Assembly: GCA_015488935.1 (NCBI GenBank)
Contig: WFMU01000389.1
Span: 1-5,453, forward strand
Reading direction: 5' to 3'
Origin: Flavobacteriaceae bacterium
GTDB taxonomy: Bacteria; Bacteroidota; Bacteroidia; Flavobacteriales; Flavobacteriaceae
Length of the DNA: 5,453 nucleotides
Every line of letters starts with the position of its first letter. Positions within the stretch are counted from its first letter, which is position 1. Under the pieces are notes generated by a model that worked only from the letters and a program-made list of their open reading frames with translations, had not been told where the DNA came from and did no database searches. Below, one piece after another: positions 1 to 5,453 of the stretch. The position numbers and the translations under genes were made by a program.

Positions 1-2
1 AA

Positions 3-38
3 AAAACACCAACTACTAAAGTTTGGTGGGATTTATAA
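3..38 (+). CDS. possible 3' end of a plus-strand gene (partial)
   Basis: A frame open from the window edge reads KTPTTKVWWDL and stops at TAA 36-38. The only support is position: a hairpin with a plus-strand T-run begins 22 bp further on, as expected just downstream of a plus-strand gene. The other two frames also stop soon (17-19 and 52-54), so the choice of frame is a guess based on the tryptophan-containing tail. No family can be named. Confidence 0.2.
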   Translation, partial: KTPTTKVWWDL

Positions 39-60
39 AATATTTGTATTTTAAAATTAG

Positions 61-89
61 AAAGAGGTTGCCATGCAGCCTCTTTTTTT
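61..89. terminator. bidirectional intrinsic terminator
   Basis: An 11-bp stem (61-71 with 75-85, one G-U wobble) closes a CAT loop and runs into a T-run at 83-89 on the plus strand. It is an efficient-looking terminator for whatever plus-strand gene lies left of the window. Read on the minus strand, the stem is followed by TTTCTAATTTT, a weaker U-rich tract, and it starts directly at the stop codon of the PLP enzyme gene (88-90). It therefore probably also ends the minus-strand operon. A weaker hairpin (7-14 with 20-28, one bulge) lies just upstream. Confidence 0.8.
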
Positions 90-1101
90 ATGCATTCAAA
101 ACACCCAACAAACAATCCAAATCCTCTTTCGTATGATTGGCAGTAATAACAATTCTATTAATAGTATTGTTACCATACAAAAAATTAGTAGTAATAATTT
201 TATGTTTAAAAAGTTTAGCTTTTAAAACTTCTGGATAATAACATACTGGATAATCAAGCGAAAAACGAAAGAGCATTTGCTTGTTTAAACGACTATAAAA
301 ATACTTTAAATTAGATTTTAGTTGTTTTAATTGTGCTTGATAAATATCTTTTGCATCGATAATACTTTGTAAATAAGCAGGATTTACACCAGCAGCACCA
401 ATAAATAACGCATTATTTTTAATTTTATCAATAAATACTTTGTCACTAGCAATAATACCTCCAGAAATACCATACGATTTACTCAAAGAAGAAACCAAAA
501 TTTTTCGTTTGATTATTGGATGATGAATATCGGAAGAAATTCCACCACCATTTTTACCCAAAATTCCTAAACTATGCGATTCGTCAATAAGTAGTGTTAC
601 TTTTTTTGAAGGATGGATATCCTGTAAAAAATCAAAATTAGTTGCTTCTGTTTTTAATGATAAAATAGCATCCGAAGTAATAATAATTTCTTCATCTTTA
701 TTATCTAATAACATTGGATTTAAATTACCTGCAATAAAAACAGGAGTACTTTTTTTAAAGATTATAGAAGCATGTGAATTATTAAGATGAAAAGATGTTA
801 CATTATTTCTTGTAAAAAAGTCTTTGACAAGAAAACTAGCAAGTGTACCTGAAGATACACTTAATGAAGCATCAAAATTTAAAAAATTAGCAAAGTAGGT
901 TTCAAAAGTATTATAAATAGCTAATTTTATATTTGCATTTCGAGAACTGCCATACGAAGTTCCCCACTTTTTTAAATTAGCATTTACAATAGAAATAAAA
1001 GCAGTGTTATTTTGCATACCCAAGTAATGTGTACCGCCAAAATACAAGTAATTTTCCTCGTTTACACGAATTTTTCTATCTGGATATTTATCTACAATCA
1101 T
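88..1101 (-). CDS. short alpha-oxoamine synthase-like PLP enzyme (aminotransferase class I/II fold)
   Basis: This is a 337-residue cytoplasmic fold-type I PLP enzyme closest in motifs to the BioF/Kbl (8-amino-7-oxononanoate synthase, glycine C-acetyltransferase) group. Visible motifs in order are: THYLGM (24-29, the N-terminal substrate-site motif); WGTSYGSSR (46-54, glycine-rich); NSHAS (108-112, with His110 expected to stack on the PLP ring); DESHSLGILGKNGGG (173-187, with Asp173 expected to bind the pyridine nitrogen); and SSLSKSYGISGG (204-215, with Lys208 the expected Schiff-base lysine). All core PLP residues are present, so it is probably active. It is about 50-60 residues shorter than BioF or Kbl, mainly at the N-terminus. 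The usual threonine-rich segment after the lysine (TTxxPP type) reads GAAGVNPA (234-241). Its start overlaps the stop of the dipeptide epimerase gene as ATGA (1098-1101), so the two are translationally coupled. The family predicts condensation of an amino acid with an acyl-CoA. The true substrate is unknown, and biotin synthesis is not supported because no other bio gene is near. Confidence 0.85.
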   Translation of the reverse strand: MIVDKYPDRKIRVNEENYLYFGGTHYLGMQNNTAFISIVNANLKKWGTSYGSSRNANIKLAIYNTFETYFANFLNFDASLSVSSGTLASFLVKDFFTRNNVTSFHLNNSHASIIFKKSTPVFIAGNLNPMLLDNKDEEIIITSDAILSLKTEATNFDFLQDIHPSKKVTLLIDESHSLGILGKNGGGISSDIHHPIIKRKILVSSLSKSYGISGGIIASDKVFIDKIKNNALFIGAAGVNPAYLQSIIDAKDIYQAQLKQLKSNLKYFYSRLNKQMLFRFSLDYPVCYYPEVLKAKLFKHKIITTNFLYGNNTINRIVITANHTKEDLDCLLGVLNA

Positions 1102-2108
1102 TTTAAACTTGCACCAGTTCCATTACCATTGGCATAGGTAGTTTTACCATCTATTATAGAAACACCATTGGCAATATCATTTTTAAGAAGTAACGCGCCA
1201 TCCATATCTACATAATCTAAAAGAGGCAATAGATGCGCAATGGCAGAAATACCTACAGAAGACTCTGTCATACAACCAACCATAGTTTTTAAACCAAGGC
1301 TTCGAGCTTTTTCTAGCATTCTTTTTCCAGAAGTAACGCCACCACATTTTACTAATTTAACATTAACACCATGAAAGTGATTGTAACATTTTTCAATATC
1401 TGCTTCAATTTGGCAACTTTCATCGGCAATAATAGGCAAAACAGAATTTTTAAATAACTTATGATGTCCAACCCAATCTTTTGCAGGAAGTGGTTGCTCA
1501 ATAAATTCGACACCAAGTTCTTTTAAAGCAATAGCATTCTTTAATGTTTCATCAACCGTCCAGCCACAATTTGCATCAACTCTAAAAATGGCATTCGTTT
1601 GTTCTCTAAGCGCTTTAATAATTTTTATATCCTCTTTAGTTCCAAGCTTAACTTTATAAATTGGCCAAGGCATTTCTTCCATTTTTGCCAACATATTTTC
1701 AATAGTATCAATACCAATAGTAAAATTTGTAAGTGGATTATTTATTGGTTTTAATTGCCAAACTTCATACAATTTCTTGCCTTGCTTTTTTGCATATAAA
1801 TCGTTGTAAGCAATATCTAAAGCACAAAGTGCAAACATATTTTCTTTTAAATAAGGGAAAACTTTATTCCAAAAAGCAGTAGGTGTTTCCTCTTTAGTAC
1901 TTTCGATAATCGATTTAATTTTAGTTAAATCTAACATCATTTTTTGTACCGTAATGTTGTAGTATGGATTTGATGTAGCTTCACCTATACCTTCAAAATT
2001 GCCATCCTTTAAGGTTACAATTAAGGTAGGTTGTGTATCATAAGACTCTCTAGAAATGGTAAATCGATGCTTTAATTTAAGCAAATATTCGTCTAATTGT
2101 AATTTCAT
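1098..2108 (-). CDS. dipeptide epimerase (L-Ala-D/L-Glu epimerase type, enolase superfamily)
   Basis: This is a 336-residue cytoplasmic enzyme with an N-terminal capping domain (about 1-120) and a TIM-barrel domain with the active site. Catalytic features are: the KxK motif in YKVKLG (Lys152/Lys154); metal ligands Asp178 (RVDAN), Glu204 (EFIEQP) and Asp229 (IADES); a second lysine motif NVKLVKCGG (Lys251/Lys254); and DMD (301-303). The last is the DxD motif that in dipeptide epimerases binds the free alpha-amino group, and it separates them from muconate cycloisomerase and o-succinylbenzoate synthase. The family epimerises the second residue of dipeptides such as L-Ala-D-Glu, allowing murein dipeptides to be recycled by ordinary peptidases. 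The ATG at 2108 was chosen because the next residues (MKLQLDEYLLKL) form the expected first strand. The in-frame ATG at 2138 would add ten residues (MYFRYLILHK) lying in probable leader DNA. The gene is 60 bp downstream of the small membrane gene and overlaps the PLP enzyme gene by 4 bp. Exact dipeptide specificity cannot be read from the sequence. Confidence 0.92.
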   Translation of the reverse strand: MKLQLDEYLLKLKHRFTISRESYDTQPTLIVTLKDGNFEGIGEATSNPYYNITVQKMMLDLTKIKSIIESTKEETPTAFWNKVFPYLKENMFALCALDIAYNDLYAKKQGKKLYEVWQLKPINNPLTNFTIGIDTIENMLAKMEEMPWPIYKVKLGTKEDIKIIKALREQTNAIFRVDANCGWTVDETLKNAIALKELGVEFIEQPLPAKDWVGHHKLFKNSVLPIIADESCQIEADIEKCYNHFHGVNVKLVKCGGVTSGKRMLEKARSLGLKTMVGCMTESSVGISAIAHLLPLLDYVDMDGALLLKNDIANGVSIIDGKTTYANGNGTGASLK

Positions 2109-2127
2109 TTTATGAAGTATTAAATAC

Positions 2128-2135
2128 CGAAAATA
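2128..2135 (-). promoter_or_regulatory. weak candidate internal promoter (-7 element) for the epimerase
   Basis: The minus strand reads TATTTTCG, matching TAnnTTTG at all fixed positions but one. It would start transcription about 13 nt before the epimerase ATG. No convincing -33 TTG is seen, and the DNA is so A/T-rich that a chance match is likely. Co-transcription from the promoter at 2326-2333 is the simpler model. Confidence 0.25.
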
Positions 2136-2168
2136 CAATTAAATTCGAAAATTAAAAAATAAAAGTTA

Positions 2169-2300
2169 CTATTGTTTTTTCTTTCCACTACGCATAAACA
2201 GAATCAGCATTAATGCTAATCCACCAAAAACTGTAAATAAAACAATACCACCAACAATACCCATTCCCCAATCAATAAGCGGTAAAAAATTCTTTATCAT
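2169..2300 (-). CDS. 43-residue single-span membrane protein
   Basis: An open frame of 43 codons plus TAG encodes a small protein with a classic layout: a short N-terminus (MIKNFLPLIDWGMG), one hydrophobic helix of about 22 residues (roughly 15-36, rich in G, I, V, L and F), and a strongly basic end, RSGKKKQ (37-43). The positive-inside rule predicts a periplasmic N-terminus and a cytoplasmic C-terminus in the inner membrane. Support for a real gene comes from this composition, from a good minus-strand TAnnTTTG element 26 bp upstream, and from a position that fills an otherwise empty gap before the epimerase. AGG sits directly before the ATG, too close to act as a normal ribosome binding site. 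I do not recognise the family. It resembles in size the small subunits of respiratory oxidases (CydX type), but no such motif is visible. It is probably the first gene of the operon with the epimerase and PLP enzyme. Confidence 0.72.
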   Translation of the reverse strand: MIKNFLPLIDWGMGIVGGIVLFTVFGGLALMLILFMRSGKKKQ

Positions 2301-2325
2301 CCTAATCGTTTTTTTAATTAAGATA

Positions 2326-2333
2326 CAAAGTTA
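2326..2333 (-). promoter_or_regulatory. Bacteroidota -7 promoter element for the minus-strand operon
   Basis: The minus strand reads TAACTTTG, a perfect match to TAnnTTTG. Transcription should begin near 2321, giving a leader of about 20 nt before the ATG at 2300. No TTG/TTTG -33 element is found 17-21 bp upstream. The CRP/FNR-like dyad (2355-2370) partly occupies that region, suggesting activator-dependent transcription. Confidence 0.6.
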
Positions 2334-2354
2334 AGTGAAAAAATAGTAAAATAA

Positions 2355-2370
2355 AGTGATTTTTATCACA
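2355..2370. promoter_or_regulatory. CRP/FNR-family binding-site-like dyad
   Basis: The 16-mer AGTGATTTTTATCACA matches the CRP consensus TGTGA-N6-TCACA at nine of ten fixed positions. It also fits the FNR-type core TGAT-N4-ATCA. Its centre (2362.5) is about 41.5 bp upstream of the predicted minus-strand start at 2321, the classic class II activator position, and about 67 bp upstream of the predicted typA start. The symmetry is seen directly. Which regulator binds, if any, is inference, and no regulator gene is in the window. Confidence 0.5.
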
Positions 2371-2417
2371 TATAAAATAAATAGATAAAAAAATCACGCT
2401 AATTTAAACATAAAGAG

Positions 2418-2425
2418 TACTTTTG
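2418..2425 (+). promoter_or_regulatory. Bacteroidota -7 promoter element for typA
   Basis: TACTTTTG is a perfect TAnnTTTG match and predicts a start near 2430-2432, with a short A-rich leader before the ATG at 2446. A clear -33 TTG is missing. A TCAC half-site (2394-2397) lies where the -33 element would be. The leader has no Shine-Dalgarno sequence, as is usual in this phylum. Confidence 0.6.
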
Positions 2426-2445
2426 CACCTCATAAAAAATAAGAT

Positions 2446-4221
2446 ATGCAATCTATTAGAAATATCGCTATTATAGCACACGTTGATCACGGAAAAACAA
2501 CCTTAGTCGATAAAATTATTGACCAAGCAAAAATTTTAGATGAACGTAAAGTAAGAACAGAATTATTATTAGATAGTAATGATTTAGAAAGAGAAAGAGG
2601 AATTACCATTCTTTCTAAAAATGTTTCGGTAACCTATAAAGGTGTAAAAATTAATGTAATCGACACACCAGGTCACGCCGATTTTGGAGGAGAAGTAGAA
2701 CGTGTTCTTAAAATGGCTGATGGTGTATTATTATTGGTAGATGCTTTTGAAGGACCAATGCCTCAAACTCGTTTTGTATTAGGTAAAGCTTTAGAATTAG
2801 GATTAACTCCAATTGTAGTAGTAAATAAAGTAGATAAAGAAAATTGTACTCCAGATTTAGTACACGAAAAAGTTTTTGATTTAATGTTTGCTTTAGATGC
2901 TAGTGAAGAACAATTAGATTTTCAAACCATATATGGTTCTGCAAAAAATGGTTGGATGAATACCGACTGGAAGGAAGAAACAGATAATATTATTCCACTA
3001 TTAGACTATATTGTAGAGCATATTCCTGAAGCACCATATAGAGAAGGAACACCACAGATGCAAATTACATCCTTAGATTTTTCGAAATTTACTGGACGTA
3101 TTGCAATTGGACGTTTATTTAGAGGTGATTTAGAAGTAAATAAAGACTATATGCTTTGTAAAGCAGATGGTACAACAAAAAAAGTACGTATTAAAGAATT
3201 ACACGTTTTTGAAGGAATGGGTAAAGCTAAAGTAGAAAAAGTACGTAGTGGCGATATTTGTGCAATTACAGGTATTGATGGTTTTGATATTGGTGATACT
3301 ATTGCAGATTTAGAAAATCCTGAGGCATTACCACGTATTGCTATTGACCAACCAACAATGAGTATGCTTTTTACCATTAATAACTCACCATTTTTTGGAA
3401 AAGAAGGAAAATATGTAACATCACGTCATTTACGTGATAGATTGGAGCAAGAATTAGAAAAAAATCTTGCCATGAAAGTAGAATATACAGATTCTGAAGA
3501 TAAATTTATTGTTTTTGGTAGAGGTGTTTTACACTTATCGGTATTAATTGAAACTATGCGTAGAGAAGGTTACGAATTACAAGTTGGTAAACCAAATGTA
3601 ATTATTAAAACCATCGATGGTGTAAAATGTGAACCAATGGAAACATTATCTATCGATGTACCAGAAGATGTTGCAAGTAAAGCTATTAATTTAGTTTCTT
3701 TACGTAAAGGAGATTTACTTGTAATGGAACCAAAAGGCGATTTACAACATTTAGAATTTACAATTCCATCTCGTGGATTAATAGGTTTACGTAATAGAAT
3801 ATTAACCGCAACTGCAGGAGCTGCAATAATAAATCACCGTTTTTCTGAATATGCCCCTTATAAAGGAAGTATGTCAACAGATGATTTTAAAGGTGCAATT
3901 GTTTCTTCGGTAACTGGTAAAGCAACCGCCTATGCTATTGATAGACTGCAAGATAGAGGGCGTTTCTTTATCGACCCAAATCAAGAAATATATAAAGGTC
4001 AGATTGTTGGTGAAAATAGTAAAAGTGAAGATATGGCTGTAAACTTAATTAAAGGAAAACAGTTAACCAATGTTCGCTCTTCTGGAACGGATAATGCCGC
4101 AAAAATATTTCCGAAAGTAGATTTTTCTTTAGAAGAATGTATGGAATATATTAAAGATGATGAATATTTAGAAGTAACACCATTAAGTTTACGTATGCGT
4201 AAAATTAACTTTGTAAAATAA
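2446..4221 (+). CDS. typA: translational GTPase TypA/BipA
   Basis: This is a 591-residue ribosome-associated GTPase of the EF-G/LepA class. In other bacteria TypA/BipA acts in 50S subunit assembly and in growth at low temperature or under stress. The G domain (about 1-195) carries all five motifs: AHVDHGKT (11-18), RGITI (51-55), DTPGH (73-77), NKVD (127-130) and SAK (165-167). His77 after DTPG is the catalytic histidine. An EF-Tu domain II-like barrel (about 200-290), a domain III-like segment (about 300-385) and a domain V-like segment (about 395-475) follow. The TypA-specific C-terminal domain (about 480-591) contains KQLTNVRSSGTDNA (538-551). PSRGLIGLR (441-449) is a further family signature and separates it from LepA and EF-G. 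The ATG at 2446 is the natural start, since the first strand and P-loop follow at once. The protein ends at RMRKINFVK, just after the conserved LRxRK strand, so the basic tail seen in longer homologues (E. coli 607 residues) is missing. It is transcribed divergently from the membrane-protein/epimerase operon and is probably monocistronic. Confidence 0.97.
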   Translation: MQSIRNIAIIAHVDHGKTTLVDKIIDQAKILDERKVRTELLLDSNDLERERGITILSKNVSVTYKGVKINVIDTPGHADFGGEVERVLKMADGVLLLVDAFEGPMPQTRFVLGKALELGLTPIVVVNKVDKENCTPDLVHEKVFDLMFALDASEEQLDFQTIYGSAKNGWMNTDWKEETDNIIPLLDYIVEHIPEAPYREGTPQMQITSLDFSKFTGRIAIGRLFRGDLEVNKDYMLCKADGTTKKVRIKELHVFEGMGKAKVEKVRSGDICAITGIDGFDIGDTIADLENPEALPRIAIDQPTMSMLFTINNSPFFGKEGKYVTSRHLRDRLEQELEKNLAMKVEYTDSEDKFIVFGRGVLHLSVLIETMRREGYELQVGKPNVIIKTIDGVKCEPMETLSIDVPEDVASKAINLVSLRKGDLLVMEPKGDLQHLEFTIPSRGLIGLRNRILTATAGAAIINHRFSEYAPYKGSMSTDDFKGAIVSSVTGKATAYAIDRLQDRGRFFIDPNQEIYKGQIVGENSKSEDMAVNLIKGKQLTNVRSSGTDNAAKIFPKVDFSLEECMEYIKDDEYLEVTPLSLRMRKINFVK

Positions 4222-4243
4222 ATAAGCGCATATAAAACAAAAA

Positions 4244-4396
4244 ATGATTACTACTTTTTTAGCTATTTTGGGTAAAGCTGTTTTGGCAAAACAGCTTTAC
4301 CTAAAAACAGATTTACATGTATTATGTTTAAAAGCGAAGCCAATCTATGTCTTTTGCGGAACAGCAATATTTATTAATAGTACTTTAAAAACGTAA
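4244..4396 (+). CDS. doubtful 50-codon open frame
   Basis: An ATG 22 bp after the typA stop opens a frame of 50 codons to TAA 4394-4396. The product begins MITTFLAILGKAVLAKQLYL, has two cysteines (29 and 38) and matches no family I know. A purine-only stretch (AAAACAAAAA, with one C) precedes the ATG. Against it, the long palindrome at 4266-4306 lies inside the frame, no promoter is evident, and 50 codons can stay open by chance. It may be a non-coding typA trailer or a gene remnant. Confidence 0.2.
   Translation: MITTFLAILGKAVLAKQLYLKTDLHVLCLKAKPIYVFCGTAIFINSTLKT
4266..4306. repeat. long palindrome / strong hairpin downstream of typA
   Basis: The arms 4266-4284 and 4288-4306 pair over 19 positions with a GGC loop. 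Fourteen inner pairs are perfect (4271-4284 with 4288-4301), then come one G-U pair (4270-4302) and four A-U pairs. It is by far the strongest fold in the window. It does not look like a standard intrinsic terminator, because A-rich rather than T-rich sequence follows on both strands. It may end or stabilise the typA transcript, since no other terminator is visible between 4222 and 4445, or it may be a small dispersed palindromic element. Confidence 0.85.
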
Positions 4397-4445
4397 AATA
4401 ATTTTTAAAAAAAGACGTTGTAATTAATAATATATAAACCAAAAA

Positions 4446-5312
4446 ATGAGAATACTTCCAATATTAAAAAGTACCATTCTATTGCTATTTATTTTGTCTT
4501 GCACAAAAAATATTCCAACAGAAATAACAACTATAAAACCACAACTCTTGTTTAAATCAGGATTTGAAGGTGATGTTAAAATTATCACTAATCCAGATGT
4601 AAATAGTATCGATTATGATTTAATTACAGGAACCGATTCCGAAACAAACTTTACATGGCCAATTTCTATTCTTGGTGCAAATGGAAGTGGTTTACATTAT
4701 GTAGAAGACGATAATCGCAATGCTGTTACCTCTGAAATCCAAACCGTAATTGGACATAAAGGAAATGAAACTAAAGCTTTGTATAATAAAGAAAATTACG
4801 ATATCGGTGTAACACAATGTCCATACGAAATTTTAGATATTGTGGATGGTAAAAAAGATTTATATGTAAAATATTGGATTAAAATGGATGCCGAAAGTTT
4901 ACATCAGATAAACAAATGGCGTACCTTTTTTGAATATAAGACAAAAGATTATGCCAATGGCACAGGTTTTAGACTAATTGCATTTATTTATACCGACTTA
5001 CAAGGAAATGCCTATTGGCATTGGCAAGGAGATAAAAATTCAGAAAATGCTATTTGGGAATTGGATAATTACGATATACCCGTACCACAAAACGAATGGT
5101 TTTTAACTGAGTTTTATTGGCATTGGAGTAATGGAAATGATGGTAGAGCTTTATGGAAAATTAATGGAGAGATAGTTGGTGACCATCATGGACCAACCAC
5201 TAGAAATTCAAAACCTATTGATTTTATTATGCTAACTCAAATTTATGGCGATGCAAATCCAAAATACCAATGGATTGACGATATTGAAATATGGAATGGC
5301 ATGCCTAAATGA
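4446..5312 (+). CDS. lipoprotein with predicted ConA-like (polysaccharide-lyase-like) beta-sandwich
   Basis: This is a 288-residue secreted lipoprotein. Residues 1-18 form a signal peptide (basic R2 and K8, hydrophobic core ILLLFIL) ending in the lipobox ILSC with lipidated Cys19. Residues after the cysteine (TKNIPTE) lack the acidic run typical of the Bacteroidota surface-export signal, so it may stay on the periplasmic side. The mature part has alternating strands and many aromatics. It begins with LLFKSGFEG (34-42) and continues with DLYVKYWIKM (138-147), WRTFFEYKT (158-166), FRLIAFIYTD (175-184), YWHW twice (190-193 and 224-227) and ALWKINGEIVG (235-245). It ends in WIDDIEIWNGMP (276-287). 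This order resembles jelly-roll lectin/glucanase-fold proteins, including heparin-lyase-like polysaccharide lyases, where LWKINGEIVG and DDIEIWNG would be late strands. Binding or cleavage of a polysaccharide is inference from the fold; no catalytic set can be assigned with confidence. It stands alone with an A-rich leader and no recognisable promoter. No SusC/SusD pair is adjacent. Confidence 0.85.
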   Translation: MRILPILKSTILLLFILSCTKNIPTEITTIKPQLLFKSGFEGDVKIITNPDVNSIDYDLITGTDSETNFTWPISILGANGSGLHYVEDDNRNAVTSEIQTVIGHKGNETKALYNKENYDIGVTQCPYEILDIVDGKKDLYVKYWIKMDAESLHQINKWRTFFEYKTKDYANGTGFRLIAFIYTDLQGNAYWHWQGDKNSENAIWELDNYDIPVPQNEWFLTEFYWHWSNGNDGRALWKINGEIVGDHHGPTTRNSKPIDFIMLTQIYGDANPKYQWIDDIEIWNGMPK

Positions 5313-5322
5313 CGGCGCGTTT

Positions 5323-5353
5323 AAAAAAATCTAAAAATCAGGCATCTTGATTT
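5323..5353 (-). terminator. weak minus-strand terminator candidate
   Basis: A 6-bp stem (5335-5340 with 5348-5353, seven-base loop) is followed on the minus strand by TTAGATTTTTTT. It would end the putative minus-strand gene entering from the right. The stem is mostly A-T, so the call is tentative. On the plus strand it has no T-run, so it would not serve the lipoprotein gene. Confidence 0.35.
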
Positions 5354-5402
5354 GTAACGTGTTGATTATTAATTTTTTTAGTGTTTTTTCACCAGATTCT
5401 AT

Positions 5403-5453
5403 TTAAATTATAACACGTTTTAATCGATGGGTTAGACCTGCAATAATTTCATA
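5403..5453 (-). CDS. possible 3' end of a minus-strand gene (partial)
   Basis: Read from the right edge on the minus strand, 16 codons (YEIIAGLTHRLKRVII) run to TAA at 5405-5403. The composition, alternating hydrophobic and basic residues, looks like a real helical C-terminus, and a weak minus-strand terminator lies 50 bp beyond. The fragment is too short to assign to a family. The remaining DNA from 5313 to 5402 shows no other gene. Confidence 0.35.
   Translation of the reverse strand, partial: YEIIAGLTHRLKRVII

Noticed and set aside
88..1101. Naming the PLP enzyme bioF or kbl
   Set aside because: Its motifs belong to the superfamily, but its length and substrate-site segments differ, and no biotin or threonine-degradation gene is nearby.
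2109..2138. Ten-residue N-terminal extension of the epimerase from the ATG at 2138
   Set aside because: The added residues (MYFRYLILHK) do not fit the family start, and the extension overlaps the candidate -7 element. The ATG at 2108 starts directly on the conserved first strand.
3147..3377. 76-codon minus-strand open frame inside typA
   Set aside because: It lies wholly antisense to a strongly conserved GTPase gene, has no domain or leader, and is explained as a shadow of typA codon use.
4349..4356. GTCTTTTG as a -7 promoter element for the lipoprotein gene
   Set aside because: The conserved first T is replaced, no -33 element is at the proper distance, and it would imply a leader of about 85 nt. 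The support is too weak to list.
5381..5392. GTG-TTTTTT-CAC symmetry resembling a CRP site
   Set aside because: It lacks the GTGA/TCAC half-sites and the six-base spacing between them, and it is not upstream of a gene start.
5356..5419. 8-bp inverted repeat AACGTGTT / AACACGTT separated by 48 bases
   Set aside because: The arms are short, do not extend past eight bases, and the right arm lies in the putative partial gene. This is within chance for A/T-rich DNA.

Overview
The window reads as chromosomal DNA of a marine-type Bacteroidota, most likely family Flavobacteriaceae. The evidence is the strong A/T bias, A-rich leaders without Shine-Dalgarno sequences, two matches to the Bacteroidota -7 promoter element TAnnTTTG, and the character of the proteins. 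No mobile element, CRISPR array, tRNA or rRNA gene is visible.

Layout. The left edge (1-60) holds only the possible last codons of a plus-strand gene and a good bidirectional terminator (61-89). A minus-strand operon runs from about 2321 down to 88. It contains a 43-residue single-span membrane protein (2300-2169), an enolase-superfamily dipeptide epimerase (2108-1098) and a short alpha-oxoamine-synthase-like PLP enzyme (1101-88). The last two overlap by ATGA. A 145-bp divergent intergenic region (2301-2445) follows, with a -7 element on each strand and a near-perfect CRP/FNR-type dyad. The plus-strand gene typA (bipA) runs from 2446 to 4221. The next 224 bp (4222-4445) contain an unusually strong palindrome embedded in a 50-codon open frame. 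A lipoprotein with a predicted concanavalin-A-like beta-sandwich follows (4446-5312). The right edge may hold the last 16 codons of a minus-strand gene (5453-5403) with a weak terminator.

How the parts may work together. The epimerase has both catalytic lysines, the three metal ligands and the DxD motif that binds the dipeptide amino group, so it should epimerise dipeptides such as L-Ala-D-Glu from murein turnover. The coupled PLP enzyme keeps the internal-aldimine lysine, the PLP-stacking histidine and the DESH motif, but is clearly shorter than BioF or Kbl, so its substrate is open. The operon promoter has no -33 element. The CRP/FNR-like dyad is centred about 41.5 bp upstream of the predicted start, the geometry of a class II activator site. 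This is the most testable new idea in the window. typA is ordinary housekeeping apart from a short C-terminus. The lipoprotein looks like a carbohydrate-binding or polysaccharide-lyase-like protein of unknown substrate.
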